Counted from the stretch's first letter, positions 1 to 6,899 are shown. The stretch: DNA of 8,151 bases from Bacillota bacterium (GCA_023413275.1 JAEZPX010000122.1:1-8151), one strand, 5' to 3'. Notes: generated from the sequence alone by a model not told the origin. Translations and numbers: made by a program.

Positions 1-152
1 CTTCTCTATTGATCGAATTAGGGTATTCACCCCTCCTTATTTCTGAAAGACTAGGGCATGAAAATATTGAAACTACTTTAAAAGTGTACTCTCATTTATA
101 TCCAAATAAGCAAAAGGATTTAGTTGATGAATTACAAAAACTTTGTGAATAG
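1..152 (+). CDS. Tyrosine recombinase/integrase, C-terminal fragment (cut by window edge)
   Basis: The frame beginning at base 3 is open through 49 codons to TAG at 150-152 and reads SLLIELGYSPLLISERLGHE followed by NIETTLKVYSHLYP. This is the end of the catalytic domain of phage/ICE-type tyrosine recombinases. The LGHENIETT block carries the conserved histidine of the R-H-R-H-Y set, and the tyrosine in KVYSHL (about residue 29 of the fragment) fits the catalytic nucleophile that attacks DNA. The upstream HxxR and N-terminal arm-binding domains lie outside the window. It is the only plus-strand gene here and converges on fakA, which suggests the right-hand edge of an integrated element or an orphan integrase. 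The family call is firm. The element type and whether the full gene is intact cannot be told. Confidence 0.85.
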   Translation, partial: SLLIELGYSPLLISERLGHENIETTLKVYSHLYPNKQKDLVDELQKLCE

Positions 153-183
153 TACGTTTTTAGTACGCTTACCAAAAAAATAA

Positions 184-218
184 GACCGCAAAACCCTTAA
201 AAACAAGGCTTTGCGGTC
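184..218. terminator. Bidirectional intrinsic terminator between integrase and fakA
   Basis: A perfect 9-bp stem (GACCGCAAA at 184-192 with TTTGCGGTC at 210-218) is extended inside by CCTT/AAGG across a small internal mismatch. On the plus strand it is followed by a T run (220-224) and serves the integrase. On the minus strand the A run at 174-180 supplies the T tract, just after the fakA stop. The hairpin therefore fits termination of both convergent genes. Confidence 0.85.
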
Positions 219-228
219 ATTTTTATTC

Positions 229-1908
229 TTATTCAACAGAAATGATGTAGAAATATAGAGGTTGTGCTCCGCTTTGAATTTCAACTTCACAATCAGGATA
301 GCTTTCTGTAATAAAATCAGCAATTTCCTGTGCATCCTCTGCTGTTACATCAGAACCGTAGTAAATGCTTACCATTTCATTTTCGTCTGTTATGGTTTGT
401 TTCAGCACCTCTTTTGTTCCTTCTGCAACTTCCTTTGCCACAACAACAATTTCATCATTCAACATTCCCAGAATGTCACCCTCAGCAATTTCTTTATCAC
501 CAAAGTTGGTATCTCTTACCGCATAAGTAACCGAAACCGTTGAAACAGCCTGAATTGCCTCTTTCATAGCTTCTGTCATTTCCTTTGCTCCAATACCTTC
601 GGCATTGCAGAACATTGCGCTAATCCCTTCTGGAACAGATCTAGTGGGAACCACAAAAAGCTTTTTATCTTCACAAAGATCAACAGCCTGTTCCGCTGCC
701 AATATAATATTCTTATTATTTGGCAGTATAATGATATTCTCAGCGTTAATTTGGTCAACTGCATTCAAAATATCTTCCGTGCTGGGGTTCATTGTCTGTC
801 CCCCCTCAATAATCATATCTACCCCTAAATTCCTGAAAATTTCGGATAGTCCTGCACCCGCAGAAATAGAAACAAAGCCAATGTCTTTTTTGGGAAGTTC
901 AGCCTTCTTATCCTTTTGTTTGTTTTCTGCCGCTTGTACAGGTGTAGACATATTTGTGTTGAAATCAATATGATTCGTATGCTGTTCACGCATATTTTCT
1001 ATCTTCAAACCACTCAAACTGCCTATAGACAATGCCTTTTCCAAGGCTAAGCCGGGATGATCCGTATGAACGTGAATTTTTATGACTTCATCATCATTTA
1101 CACATACAATAGAGTCCCCAATGGTTCCTAAATATGTTTTTAACTTCTGAACCGTGGCATCATCCGCTTGGAGTATATTGATAAAAAATTCTGTGCAATA
1201 ACCAAAGGTAATATCCACATTATCAATGGATGCCAATGCACCAAAGTCCACCGCTTCTGACTTGGTGGGTTCCGCAATGGAAACAGGGCCATCATCGTTA
1301 ATATGTTTCAAGGCACCCTCTAAAATATATAGTAACCCACGCCCACCTGCATCTACAACACCTGCCTGCTTTAATACAGGAAGCATTTCTGGTGTCTTCG
1401 CCAAAACTTCATGTCCATATGCAATAATTCCTTTGAGAAATACTTCAATATCGTCTGTTTCCAATGCCAATTTTGCCCCTGCTTCCGCACAAGCTCTGGC
1501 TACTGTCAATATTGTTCCCTCTTTTGGCTTCATAACTGCCTTATATGCAGTCAATACACCCTTGTCTAAAGCCAAAGCCAAGTCTGTTACGCAAGCCTCT
1601 TCCAATCCTTCCAGTCCCTTGGAAAAACCACGAAATAACTGTGAGGTAATTACACCCGAATTTCCTCTTGCCCCTCTTAATGCACCACCTGCAGCCAGCT
1701 TAGAAACTTCATCTACTCTTAAAGAGTTGCTCTTTTCTGACTCTCTTGCTGCCGCCAAAACGGTAAGGGACATATTTGTTCCGGTATCCCCATCAGGCAC
1801 AGGGAAAACGTTCATTGCGTCAACAAGCTGCTTATTTGCTGTTAATTCGTTTGCCCCGGCGATAATCAATCTGCTTAAGCGCAGGCCATTCAACTTCAAA
1901 ATACTCAC
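229..1908 (-). CDS. fakA: Fatty acid kinase ATP-binding subunit FakA (YloV/DhaL-DegV-like family)
   Basis: A cytoplasmic kinase of 559 residues from the chosen start, the usual length for FakA. In the family it phosphorylates a fatty acid held by a FakB protein, making acyl-phosphate for phospholipid synthesis. The N-terminal DhaL-type nucleotide domain shows NVFPVPDGDTGTNM (about residues 33-46), whose aspartates bind Mg-ATP, and GARGNSGV further on. The middle FakA domain has YCTEFFI and KIHVHTDHPG; the Cys and the two His are the metal-binding residues of this domain. The C-terminal third (from about DIGFVSISAGAGL) is DegV-like and contacts FakB. Start choice: a longer frame opens with TTG at 1956 but overlaps the upstream asp23-like gene, whereas GTG at 1906-1908 has GAGGAGGAA six bases upstream and leaves a 19-base gap. 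No fakB is present in the window. Confidence 0.93.
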   Translation of the reverse strand: MSILKLNGLRLSRLIIAGANELTANKQLVDAMNVFPVPDGDTGTNMSLTVLAAARESEKSNSLRVDEVSKLAAGGALRGARGNSGVITSQLFRGFSKGLEGLEEACVTDLALALDKGVLTAYKAVMKPKEGTILTVARACAEAGAKLALETDDIEVFLKGIIAYGHEVLAKTPEMLPVLKQAGVVDAGGRGLLYILEGALKHINDDGPVSIAEPTKSEAVDFGALASIDNVDITFGYCTEFFINILQADDATVQKLKTYLGTIGDSIVCVNDDEVIKIHVHTDHPGLALEKALSIGSLSGLKIENMREQHTNHIDFNTNMSTPVQAAENKQKDKKAELPKKDIGFVSISAGAGLSEIFRNLGVDMIIEGGQTMNPSTEDILNAVDQINAENIIILPNNKNIILAAEQAVDLCEDKKLFVVPTRSVPEGISAMFCNAEGIGAKEMTEAMKEAIQAVSTVSVTYAVRDTNFGDKEIAEGDILGMLNDEIVVVAKEVAEGTKEVLKQTITDENEMVSIYYGSDVTAEDAQEIADFITESYPDCEVEIQSGAQPLYFYIISVE

Positions 1909-1914
1909 CGATCG

Positions 1915-1923
1915 TTCCTCCTC
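1915..1923 (-). promoter_or_regulatory. Ribosome binding site deciding the fakA start
   Basis: Minus-strand GAGGAGGAA lies 6 bases before GTG at 1906-1908. It supports this GTG start over the TTG at 1954-1956, which would overlap the upstream reading frame. The site lies in the gap between the two genes, close to the asp23-like stop (1928-1930). Confidence 0.75.
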
Positions 1924-1927
1924 ATAC

Positions 1928-2284
1928 TCAGTTGTCGACTCTGACACCGTCAACAAAGATATTCACATCTTCCACCTTAAGCCCTGCATATTCCTCAACA
2001 GAATATTTTACTGTGCTAATGATATTGTCTGCGATCGCTGAAATATTGGTGCCGTATTCTACTATAATGTGTAGATCCAAACTCACCTTGTTTTGATCCA
2101 CACTCATTTTAATTCCCTTCGTTAAGCTTTCCAGCTTTAGCAGCTGAACCAAGCCATCTTTCATGTTTTTTGCTGCCATCCCCACAATGCCATAGCACTC
2201 TATCGCCGCATAACCAGCAATTCTTGCAATTACCTCATGGTCAATGCTAATTACACCATATTGATTTTCTAATCTTGCTGCCAT
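1928..2284 (-). CDS. Asp23/Gls24 family envelope stress response protein (YloU-like)
   Basis: A protein of 118 residues, typical of the compact Asp23/Gls24 (YloU) family. It starts MAARLENQYGVISIDHEVIA, continues with AGYAAIECYGIVGMA, and ends with an acidic stretch KVEDVNIFVDGVRV; these are recognisable family blocks. There is no signal peptide or membrane segment, so it is cytoplasmic; relatives such as staphylococcal Asp23 associate with the membrane through a partner and respond to envelope or alkaline stress, but the biochemical role is not well defined. ATG at 2282-2284 is preceded by a GGAGG-type site (minus GGATAGGAGG). It is the first gene of a two-gene operon with fakA, 19 bases apart, a pairing seen widely in Firmicutes. 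Confidence 0.9.
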   Translation of the reverse strand: MAARLENQYGVISIDHEVIARIAGYAAIECYGIVGMAAKNMKDGLVQLLKLESLTKGIKMSVDQNKVSLDLHIIVEYGTNISAIADNIISTVKYSVEEYAGLKVEDVNIFVDGVRVDN

Positions 2285-2351
2285 ATTAACCAGCCTCCTA
2301 TCCTAATCCATGAAAATCAGGGATTTTTTATTCGATTGCATAGTTAGTGCT

Positions 2352-2380
2352 ATTATACCACTTTTTCCTTATTATTTAAA
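2352..2380 (-). promoter_or_regulatory. Sigma-A-type promoter of the asp23-like/fakA operon
   Basis: On the minus strand the -10 is a perfect TATAAT (2357-2352), preceded by TGG, which gives an extended -10. A -35-like TTTAAA (2380-2375, 4 of 6 matches to TTGACA) sits 17 bases upstream. Transcription would start near 2345, leaving a leader of about 60 bases before the ATG at 2284. No operator was recognised. Confidence 0.7.
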
Positions 2381-2478
2381 GAAATATTTAAAAAACTTCC
2401 TCTTGTGGGTTGCTTTGATAAAAGAATAAAAGATATCACACCTTTATGAAAAATTTTTTAGTAATCCCCCTTCATCTT

Positions 2479-2526
2479 TATGGATAAAAAATAAAAAAAT
2501 CCCTCTTCATATTAGAAGAAGGATTT
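2479..2526 (-). terminator. Intrinsic terminator of the SDR-TRAP operon
   Basis: The minus-strand transcript forms a 12-bp stem (AAATCCTTCTTC at 2526-2515 with GAAGAGGGATTT at 2508-2497). One U-G wobble interrupts it and the loop is 6 bases. A long T-rich tract (2496-2479) follows. The same position on the plus strand has an A-C mismatch and no good T run, so the direction is minus. It lies about 140 bases after the dctM stop. Confidence 0.85.
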
Positions 2527-2663
2527 TAGGAAGGGGTAATATCTATTGCAAAAAACGAATTTTTCAGACTATTAAACATACTACTATCCATCAAATATAA
2601 GTGGAAAAATACTAGATGAATTTCACCCTGATCGGCATATACTATTTCATGCCGTTTTCTGCA

Positions 2664-3938
2664 TTATTGAAGAAGACTTGGCAACCAAAGCGTAAGCTGT
2701 GGCACAAAAGTAACCAACATTAAAACAACAACGGAAAGTAGCAGCAATGGCAGTATTGATTTTAACGTCTGAACGAAACTTGCCTGAGCAATTTGATTTG
2801 TCATCAACAAACAAATTCCTACAGGTGGTGTAACCAAACCAATACATAAGTTAAAACTCATAATAATGCCAAACTGTAAAGGGTCAATTCCAAAAGCAGA
2901 AAGCAGTGGCATTAAAATTGGAGTCATCATAATAATTGCGGCATTTGCCTCCATCAGCATTCCTATAACCAAAAATAGCAGATTCATAAGCAAAAGGATT
3001 ACTACTTTGCTTGAAGTGATTGCGCTAAATCCTTCTAACACTTGTTGAGGCAAACCTGATGTTGTTACAATATAGCTAGAAGCCTTGGAAAGACCAACCA
3101 ACACTAAAATTGATGCTGTAGCAATTGTCCCTTCTACAAAAACAGAAAAAATTTCATTAAACTTCATATCTTTGTAGATAAAAAGACTTACAGTCAAAGA
3201 ATAAACAACAGCCACTGCTGCTGATTCCGTTGGTGTAAAAACACCTCCGAAAATTCCGCCAAGAATGATTACAGGCATAAATAACGCCCAGATACCATTA
3301 ATAAATGTTAGTGCAATTTCTTTCGGCTTCTTCTTTGGATGAGCAGGTAAATCATGTTTTCTTCCATAAAATAATGCATATATAATTAAGCCACTTGCCA
3401 GCAATATTCCGGGAATAACTGATCCTACAAAAAGTTTAGAAACAGATAAGTCTGTTATACTTGCATATACAATCAGAGTAATGGAAGGTGGTATAATAGG
3501 CCCCAGAATAGAAGCAATTCCAGAGACTGCCGCAGCAAAATGCGGCGGATAACCTTCTTCCTTCATAGCAGGGATGGTAGTTCCCCCTACTGCCGATGCC
3601 GTTGCAACCCCTGAACCTGATATTGCTCCAAATAAAGCCGAAGCCAATACCGTAACCACAGCCAAAGAACCTTTAATCCAACCAATTACAGCATTGGATA
3701 TATCAATGAGCTTTCCTGTAATACTTCGAGACATTATGTTTCCTGCCAGCATGAAGAATGGAATTGCCAATAACGAGCTGGCATTCATACCTGCAAATAA
3801 TTTTTGAGGCAAAACAATGAGAGGCATATCTGCCACATTTAGGGCAATCAATGTACCAATTCCTAATGCCAGATAGATAGGAATCCCCAAAAAAGACAAC
3901 CCAAGCAAAGATAGAATTACAATCAAACCTGCATTCAT
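2664..3938 (-). CDS. dctM: TRAP transporter large permease subunit (DctM family)
   Basis: A protein of 424 residues, the normal size of a stand-alone DctM (about 425), hydrophobic along its length and consistent with around 12 membrane segments. It is the ion-coupled channel of a tripartite ATP-independent periplasmic-type transporter, importing an organic acid with Na+ or H+. Family signatures are SGSGVATASAVGGTTIPAM (about 107-125), GYPPHFAAAVSG, LGPIIPPS (about 145-152), FTPTESAAVAVVYS in the second half (about 235-248) and GLVTPPVGICLL (about 367-378); the last parts reflect the internal inverted repeat of the fold. Its ATG overlaps the dctQ stop by 4 bases (ATGA), indicating translational coupling, and a GAGGTGG site lies inside the end of dctQ. 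It is the last gene of the operon. Confidence 0.95.
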   Translation of the reverse strand: MNAGLIVILSLLGLSFLGIPIYLALGIGTLIALNVADMPLIVLPQKLFAGMNASSLLAIPFFMLAGNIMSRSITGKLIDISNAVIGWIKGSLAVVTVLASALFGAISGSGVATASAVGGTTIPAMKEEGYPPHFAAAVSGIASILGPIIPPSITLIVYASITDLSVSKLFVGSVIPGILLASGLIIYALFYGRKHDLPAHPKKKPKEIALTFINGIWALFMPVIILGGIFGGVFTPTESAAVAVVYSLTVSLFIYKDMKFNEIFSVFVEGTIATASILVLVGLSKASSYIVTTSGLPQQVLEGFSAITSSKVVILLLMNLLFLVIGMLMEANAAIIMMTPILMPLLSAFGIDPLQFGIIMSFNLCIGLVTPPVGICLLMTNQIAQASFVQTLKSILPLLLLSVVVLMLVTFVPQLTLWLPSLLQ

Positions 3939-4444
3939 TGGACTTCCACCTCACTTTTTTTTGACTCTTGAATCTGTTTAAAATTTTGCAATATTATTTC
4001 AATGGATGTTAAAATCATAAGTACCACGCCAATTGGCATACACGCATAGGGTATAGACATAGAAATCTTTAACCCTGCGGAAATATTATTGGCCGCTGTT
4101 TGACATAGTGTTAATGAATAGTTGAACAAAAACAACAAAAATACAATACCTACAAATGTTGCAATAATTGTAAATATACTTTTTAACCTTGGCTTTAACA
4201 AATTAATCAAGAAATCAATTTGTAGATGGCTGTTCCGCCTTGTGGCTATGGCTGCTGCAATCATAACATCATAAATGAATAGATACCTTGCCAGCTCCTC
4301 ACTCCATGAGTTTGCAGAAGAGAAACAATAACGTAGCACTACTTGATAGACCATTACGATAATCATAGCAGCGACAGTAATACCCAAAAATATTTTTTCT
4401 AAGGTTTCCAGCTTATCCAGAAACTTCGAATAGGCTCTAATCAA
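3935..4444 (-). CDS. dctQ: TRAP transporter small permease subunit (DctQ family)
   Basis: A small membrane protein of about 169 residues with four predicted helices, the DctQ layout: IFLGITVAAMIIVMVYQVVL, LARYLFIYDVMIAAAIA, FTIIATFVGIVFLLFLF and PYACMPIGVVLMILTSIEII. The NSWSEELARYLFIY motif between helices 1 and 2 is characteristic. It pairs with the large subunit and helps dock the binding protein. Start choice: GTG at 4451-4453 has only a weak, distant site, while GAGGTGA (4456-4450) is placed 5 bases before TTG at 4442-4444, so TTG is preferred and the protein loses three residues. It lies between dctP (33-base gap from the TTG) and dctM (4-base overlap). Confidence 0.9.
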   Translation of the reverse strand: MIRAYSKFLDKLETLEKIFLGITVAAMIIVMVYQVVLRYCFSSANSWSEELARYLFIYDVMIAAAIATRRNSHLQIDFLINLLKPRLKSIFTIIATFVGIVFLLFLFNYSLTLCQTAANNISAGLKISMSIPYACMPIGVVLMILTSIEIILQNFKQIQESKKSEVEVQ

Positions 4445-4449
4445 TGAAA

Positions 4450-4456
4450 TCACCTC
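4450..4456 (-). promoter_or_regulatory. Ribosome binding site pointing to a TTG start for dctQ
   Basis: Minus-strand GAGGTGA matches the 3' end of 16S rRNA over seven bases and stands 5 bases before TTG (4444-4442). The GTG at 4453-4451 lies within this site, so both starts cannot use it. A UUG start may keep the small subunit at lower yield than the abundant binding protein; that last point is inference. Confidence 0.5.
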
Positions 4457-4477
4457 ATTATTTATCCTTTGTATATC

Positions 4478-5506
4478 TTACTTACCATCATCCATTGCTT
4501 TAATTCTGTCTGCCCAGTCTTTTAAATCAGGGAAATTTTTATCGGCGAATCCATCAAAATGTTCTTTGAATTCATTCAGATCAACCTCAATTACGGTACA
4601 ACCTTTTTCAATCAGCTTTTTTTCTGCCGCCGATTCTTTTTCCAACTGTTTTGCACTGACTTCTTTACCCGCATACTCTGCAGCCTCTGCTACTGCACTT
4701 TGAATGTCTTCTGGTAAGCTACTAAAGTAATTTGAATCCATTATAAACAAATTGCAGCTGTAAACATGATTCGTTTTAATCCAATATTTGCACACTTCAT
4801 CAAATGCATAGTTCATTGAGTCAGCCATAGGGTTTTCCTGCCCAGAAACAGTACCCTGCTGTAATGCTGTGTATGTCTCATTCATGGCCATAGGTGTTGG
4901 TGCCGCATCCATCCACTGCCAAGTTTTTAAATACATCTCAAGATTTGGCGCCCTCAGCTTAAAACCCTTAAAATCTGATACTTTATGCATCTCCTTCGTT
5001 GCCGTTACAATTCTTGGACCTCTAAAGGTTCCCCCCATTAATTTAAAACCGGAGGCTTCGCCAATCTTATCTTTCATTTCTTGACCCAAGTCGCCATACC
5101 AAACCTTCATAAAATGATCATAATTACTGTAAATATAGGGCATTGCATCAATATTTGCCAAAGGCGTAAACGTTGCTAAAGTCCCTACGGACTCGCAGAT
5201 AATATCAGCAACACCATAACCTAATCCTTCAAGCACCTCTGAAGTTGATCCTAAACTCGCTCCGCCATAGAGTTTGACCTCTACTCTGCCGTCTGTTAGC
5301 TCCTTAATTTTATCCGCAAAAACAGCAGCTGTGTCATACGCATTGTCGCCTTCCGTTGAGTTTAATGCCATCTTCCAAGTATATGTCTCCCCACTACCAC
5401 CAGTTGCTTTCTCATTTTCATTGCTACTTCCGCCACCTCCACAACCTGCCAAACAGGATGCGGTTACTGCTGATGCCAATAAACTAACCAATAAACGTTT
5501 TTTCAT
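4478..5506 (-). CDS. dctP: TRAP transporter solute-binding lipoprotein (DctP family)
   Basis: A protein of 342 residues. The N-terminus has MKKR, a hydrophobic stretch and the lipobox LAGC, so Cys22 should be lipidated and anchor the protein outside the membrane, as expected in a Gram-positive cell. A Gly/Ser/Glu-rich linker (about 23-40) precedes the DctP fold. Recognisable blocks are VEVKLYGGASLG, DFKGFKLRAPNLEMY (Arg185 matches the conserved arginine that salt-bridges the substrate carboxylate) and QQGTVSGQENPMADS (about 216-230). These support a carboxylate ligand, but the family binds C4-dicarboxylates, sugar acids, keto acids and others, so the substrate stays open. ATG at 5504-5506 follows a GAGGAGGAGAG site. 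It lies 46 bases after the SDR gene and 33 bases before dctQ. Confidence 0.95.
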   Translation of the reverse strand: MKKRLLVSLLASAVTASCLAGCGGGGSSNENEKATGGSGETYTWKMALNSTEGDNAYDTAAVFADKIKELTDGRVEVKLYGGASLGSTSEVLEGLGYGVADIICESVGTLATFTPLANIDAMPYIYSNYDHFMKVWYGDLGQEMKDKIGEASGFKLMGGTFRGPRIVTATKEMHKVSDFKGFKLRAPNLEMYLKTWQWMDAAPTPMAMNETYTALQQGTVSGQENPMADSMNYAFDEVCKYWIKTNHVYSCNLFIMDSNYFSSLPEDIQSAVAEAAEYAGKEVSAKQLEKESAAEKKLIEKGCTVIEVDLNEFKEHFDGFADKNFPDLKDWADRIKAMDDGK

Positions 5507-5552
5507 TTACTACTCTCCTCCTCATTTTTTAATTTCTATGATAAGCTGATAC

Positions 5553-6299
5553 TCAGCCATCCATCGTTACTCCACCATCCACGTCGCTAATTTCACCTGT
5601 GGCAAAACTGGAAAGATCTGATAAGTAAAACAAAATAACATTGGCAATTTCCTTGGGGTCAGCTCCTCGGTTCATGGGAATGGTGCTTAGAACACGCTCC
5701 TTCTTTTCATCACTGAGAATTGATGTCATAGGTGTTATTGTGTAACTTGGACATACTCCGTTACAAGCAACGCCAAATAAAGCTCCCTCTCTAGCAATAG
5801 CCTTCGTTAGCCCAATTACGCCAGCCTTTGATGCGGCGTAAGCACTAGTTCCTAATAATCCGCCGCCTCTTTTTGCCGCAACAGATGCAACGTTTACAAT
5901 TCTCCCATAGTTTTTAGCTTTCATTGCTGGAAATAAAACGCTAATTGTGGTATATACACTTGTAAGATTAATTGCCACCACCTTATCCCACTCTTCTTGT
6001 GTTACCTCCTCAAAGGGAACAGTACTAACAATTCCTGCATTGTTTGCTAAGCCGTGTATCTGACCAAAATCAGTGAGAATCTGGGTAAATACCGCCCTGG
6101 TCTCCTGATGATCTTCAAGATTCACTTTGTAGCAAGAAACATTATCTTGTCCCAAAGTATTGCGTAGCCCCTCTGCCTTTTCCATATTCATATCAACAAT
6201 TATCGCATGCCCATTTCCATCCACGATACCTTCTGTAATTGCCTTGCCAATGCCACTTGCACCACCTGTTACAATGACATTTTTCCCATTGAAATCCAT
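5553..6299 (-). CDS. Short-chain dehydrogenase/reductase, NAD-type (classical SDR)
   Basis: A protein of 248 residues, the length of classical SDR oxidoreductases such as FabG and sugar-acid or hydroxy-acid dehydrogenases. Visible features are the TGGASGIG nucleotide loop (residues 11-18), Asp36 at the end of the second strand (favouring NAD(H) over NADP(H)), NNAG (86-89), Asn111, catalytic Ser139, and Tyr154/Lys158 in YAASK. The usual PG after the active site is PS here (NGVCPSYTITPM, about 180-191). Start choice: an in-frame ATG at 6326 lies upstream, but ATG at 6297-6299 has AGGAGG seven bases before it. It is the first gene of the TRAP operon, so it probably acts on the imported compound or a product of it. 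Annotation as FabG is possible by similarity, but the transporter context argues against fatty acid synthesis. Confidence 0.9.
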   Translation of the reverse strand: MDFNGKNVIVTGGASGIGKAITEGIVDGNGHAIIVDMNMEKAEGLRNTLGQDNVSCYKVNLEDHQETRAVFTQILTDFGQIHGLANNAGIVSTVPFEEVTQEEWDKVVAINLTSVYTTISVLFPAMKAKNYGRIVNVASVAAKRGGGLLGTSAYAASKAGVIGLTKAIAREGALFGVACNGVCPSYTITPMTSILSDEKKERVLSTIPMNRGADPKEIANVILFYLSDLSSFATGEISDVDGGVTMDG

Positions 6300-6345
6300 T
6301 CTGCAACCTCCTATTTTATATTGCATTTTGTATATGTAATTATAT

Positions 6346-6374
6346 ATTATGCACTCATATGATTATATTTTGAA
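6346..6374 (-). promoter_or_regulatory. Candidate promoter of the SDR-TRAP operon (proximal)
   Basis: Minus-strand TTCAAA (6374-6369, 4 of 6) and CATAAT (6351-6346, 5 of 6) are 17 bases apart, giving a leader of about 40 bases to the SDR start. The region is so AT-rich that such matches can arise by chance. A second candidate lies upstream at 6395-6423. Confidence 0.35.
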
Positions 6375-6394
6375 TTCAATTTATTATGGAACTA

Positions 6395-6423
6395 AACTTA
6401 TCACTAAAAAAGCTATATGTCAA
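6395..6423 (-). promoter_or_regulatory. Candidate promoter of the SDR-TRAP operon (distal)
   Basis: A perfect TTGACA (minus strand, 6423-6418) is followed after 17 bases by TAAGTT (6400-6395), which keeps the three most important -10 bases (T1, A2, T6). The start point would be near 6388, with a leader of about 90 bases. It has a better -35 but a poorer -10 than the proximal candidate; they may be alternatives. Confidence 0.4.
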
Positions 6424-6606
6424 TGAAATTGAAATACATTTTTTACTTTCAGCAGTATGCTAATTTTTTTATATTAAATTTTCGTAACTATATATTAATT
6501 TTTATCTTAAACTTGAACTGTTTTTATTGATTTTGTATTCAAATTACATTTCAATTATTTTTTATATTATTTTTAAAAGTAATATGATCCATATTTACTT
6601 TTCTTT

Positions 6607-6654
6607 TTTAAAATAAAATAGCCCTCCTGATGCATTTCTGCTTCTGAAGGGCTA
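6607..6654 (-). terminator. Intrinsic terminator downstream of the second IS leader copy
   Basis: On the minus strand TAGCCCTTC (6654-6646) pairs with GGAGGGCTA (6627-6619) over 9 bp including one U-G wobble, with a loop of about 18 bases, followed by TTTTATTTT (6618-6610). It would stop transcripts from the IS remnant before the SDR-TRAP operon. The large loop lowers confidence. Confidence 0.55.
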
Positions 6655-6701
6655 TAATAACTTGTTAATTGCTCATTAAAAATCATATAGAGAACGTAAA
6701 C

Positions 6702-6770
6702 GAAACGCCCTTCGTTTTTTATACTTTGCAGTTGGCTGACTACAAATTTTATTATAACGAAGGATGTTTC
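6702..6770 (-). promoter_or_regulatory. Long-range stem in leader copy R1 (diverged counterpart of the tnpA SD stem)
   Basis: Minus-strand GAAACATCCTTCG (6770-6758) can pair with CGAAGGGCGTTTC (6714-6702) over 13 positions, with one A-C mismatch and one U-G pair. The position matches the stem that covers the tnpA ribosome binding site in copy R2, but several bases of the arms differ between copies. Between the arms lies TATAAT (6756-6751). No tnpA follows this copy. Confidence 0.5.
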
Positions 6771-6830
6771 TTTTTTCGCCTCATCGCCGTGGGCTTTTTT
6801 GAACCACGCATCAAACGTGTGGTTTTTCTT
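6724..6830 (-). repeat. IS leader repeat, copy R1 (direct repeat of 7376-7482)
   Basis: About 107 bp, roughly 80-85% identical by eye to 7376-7482 and in the same orientation. Shared blocks include TACAAATTTTATTATAAC, TTTTTT-GCCTCATC, and GGCTTTTTTGAACCACGC. It contains a terminal hairpin AACCAC/GTGGTT (6802-6807 with 6819-6824) whose loop differs from that of R2. It sits about 70 bases after the tnpA stop, so it is either the start of a second, mostly lost IS copy or an unusually long right end of the same one. Confidence 0.8.
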
Positions 6831-6834
6831 ATAG

Positions 6835-6845
6835 GGGCATAGCCC
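6835..6845. repeat. Small hairpin between tnpA and R1 (possible IS right-end palindrome)
   Basis: GGGC-ATA-GCCC, a 4-bp stem with a 3-base loop, lies just outside leader copy R1 and about 55 bases after the tnpA stop. Subterminal hairpins of this kind mark the right end in IS200/IS605 elements. Without an intact copy to compare, the role is a guess. Confidence 0.3.
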
Positions 6846-6899
6846 TCAGCTTCTTGCGTATGTGTAACCACATAATTCGAGTTTGCTAACTGAATACTG

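Larger units (their letters stand above)
2285..2663. other. Intergenic region between the TRAP and asp23-fakA operons
   Basis: This 379-base spacer has no convincing gene on either strand. It holds the asp23-like ribosome binding site and promoter (2290-2380), the terminator of the TRAP operon (about 2479-2526), and an AT-rich stretch in between in which nothing was recognised. Bases 2527-2663 would be the 3' untranslated end of the TRAP mRNA and include only a short 6-bp hairpin (2633-2654). Confidence 0.7.
6300..6723. other. AT-rich region upstream of the SDR-TRAP operon
   Basis: Over 400 bases without a convincing gene. The first 125 or so hold the SDR ribosome binding site and two promoter candidates. 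Bases 6424-6600 are extremely AT-rich with no recognised motif. Bases 6607-6654 contain a minus-strand intrinsic-terminator-like hairpin, and 6702-6714 is the distal arm of a structured leader shared with the IS remnant. A 37-codon open frame (6573-6686, minus) crosses the hairpin and is not called as a gene. Confidence 0.6.

Noticed and set aside
1226..2041. 271-residue plus-strand open frame
   Set aside because: It is antisense to fakA and the asp23-like gene, has no family features or ribosome binding site, and is a shadow of their codon use.
2633..2654. CGGCAT/ATGCCG hairpin just after dctM
   Set aside because: The stem is only 6 bp with a 10-base loop, and no T run follows on the minus strand where a terminator would be needed. 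The strong terminator is at 2479-2526.
6341..6367. Palindrome-like TATG-CACT-CATA as an operator for the SDR-TRAP operon
   Set aside because: Only four bases per arm match cleanly in a very AT-rich region, and no regulator gene is nearby, so a binding site cannot be supported.
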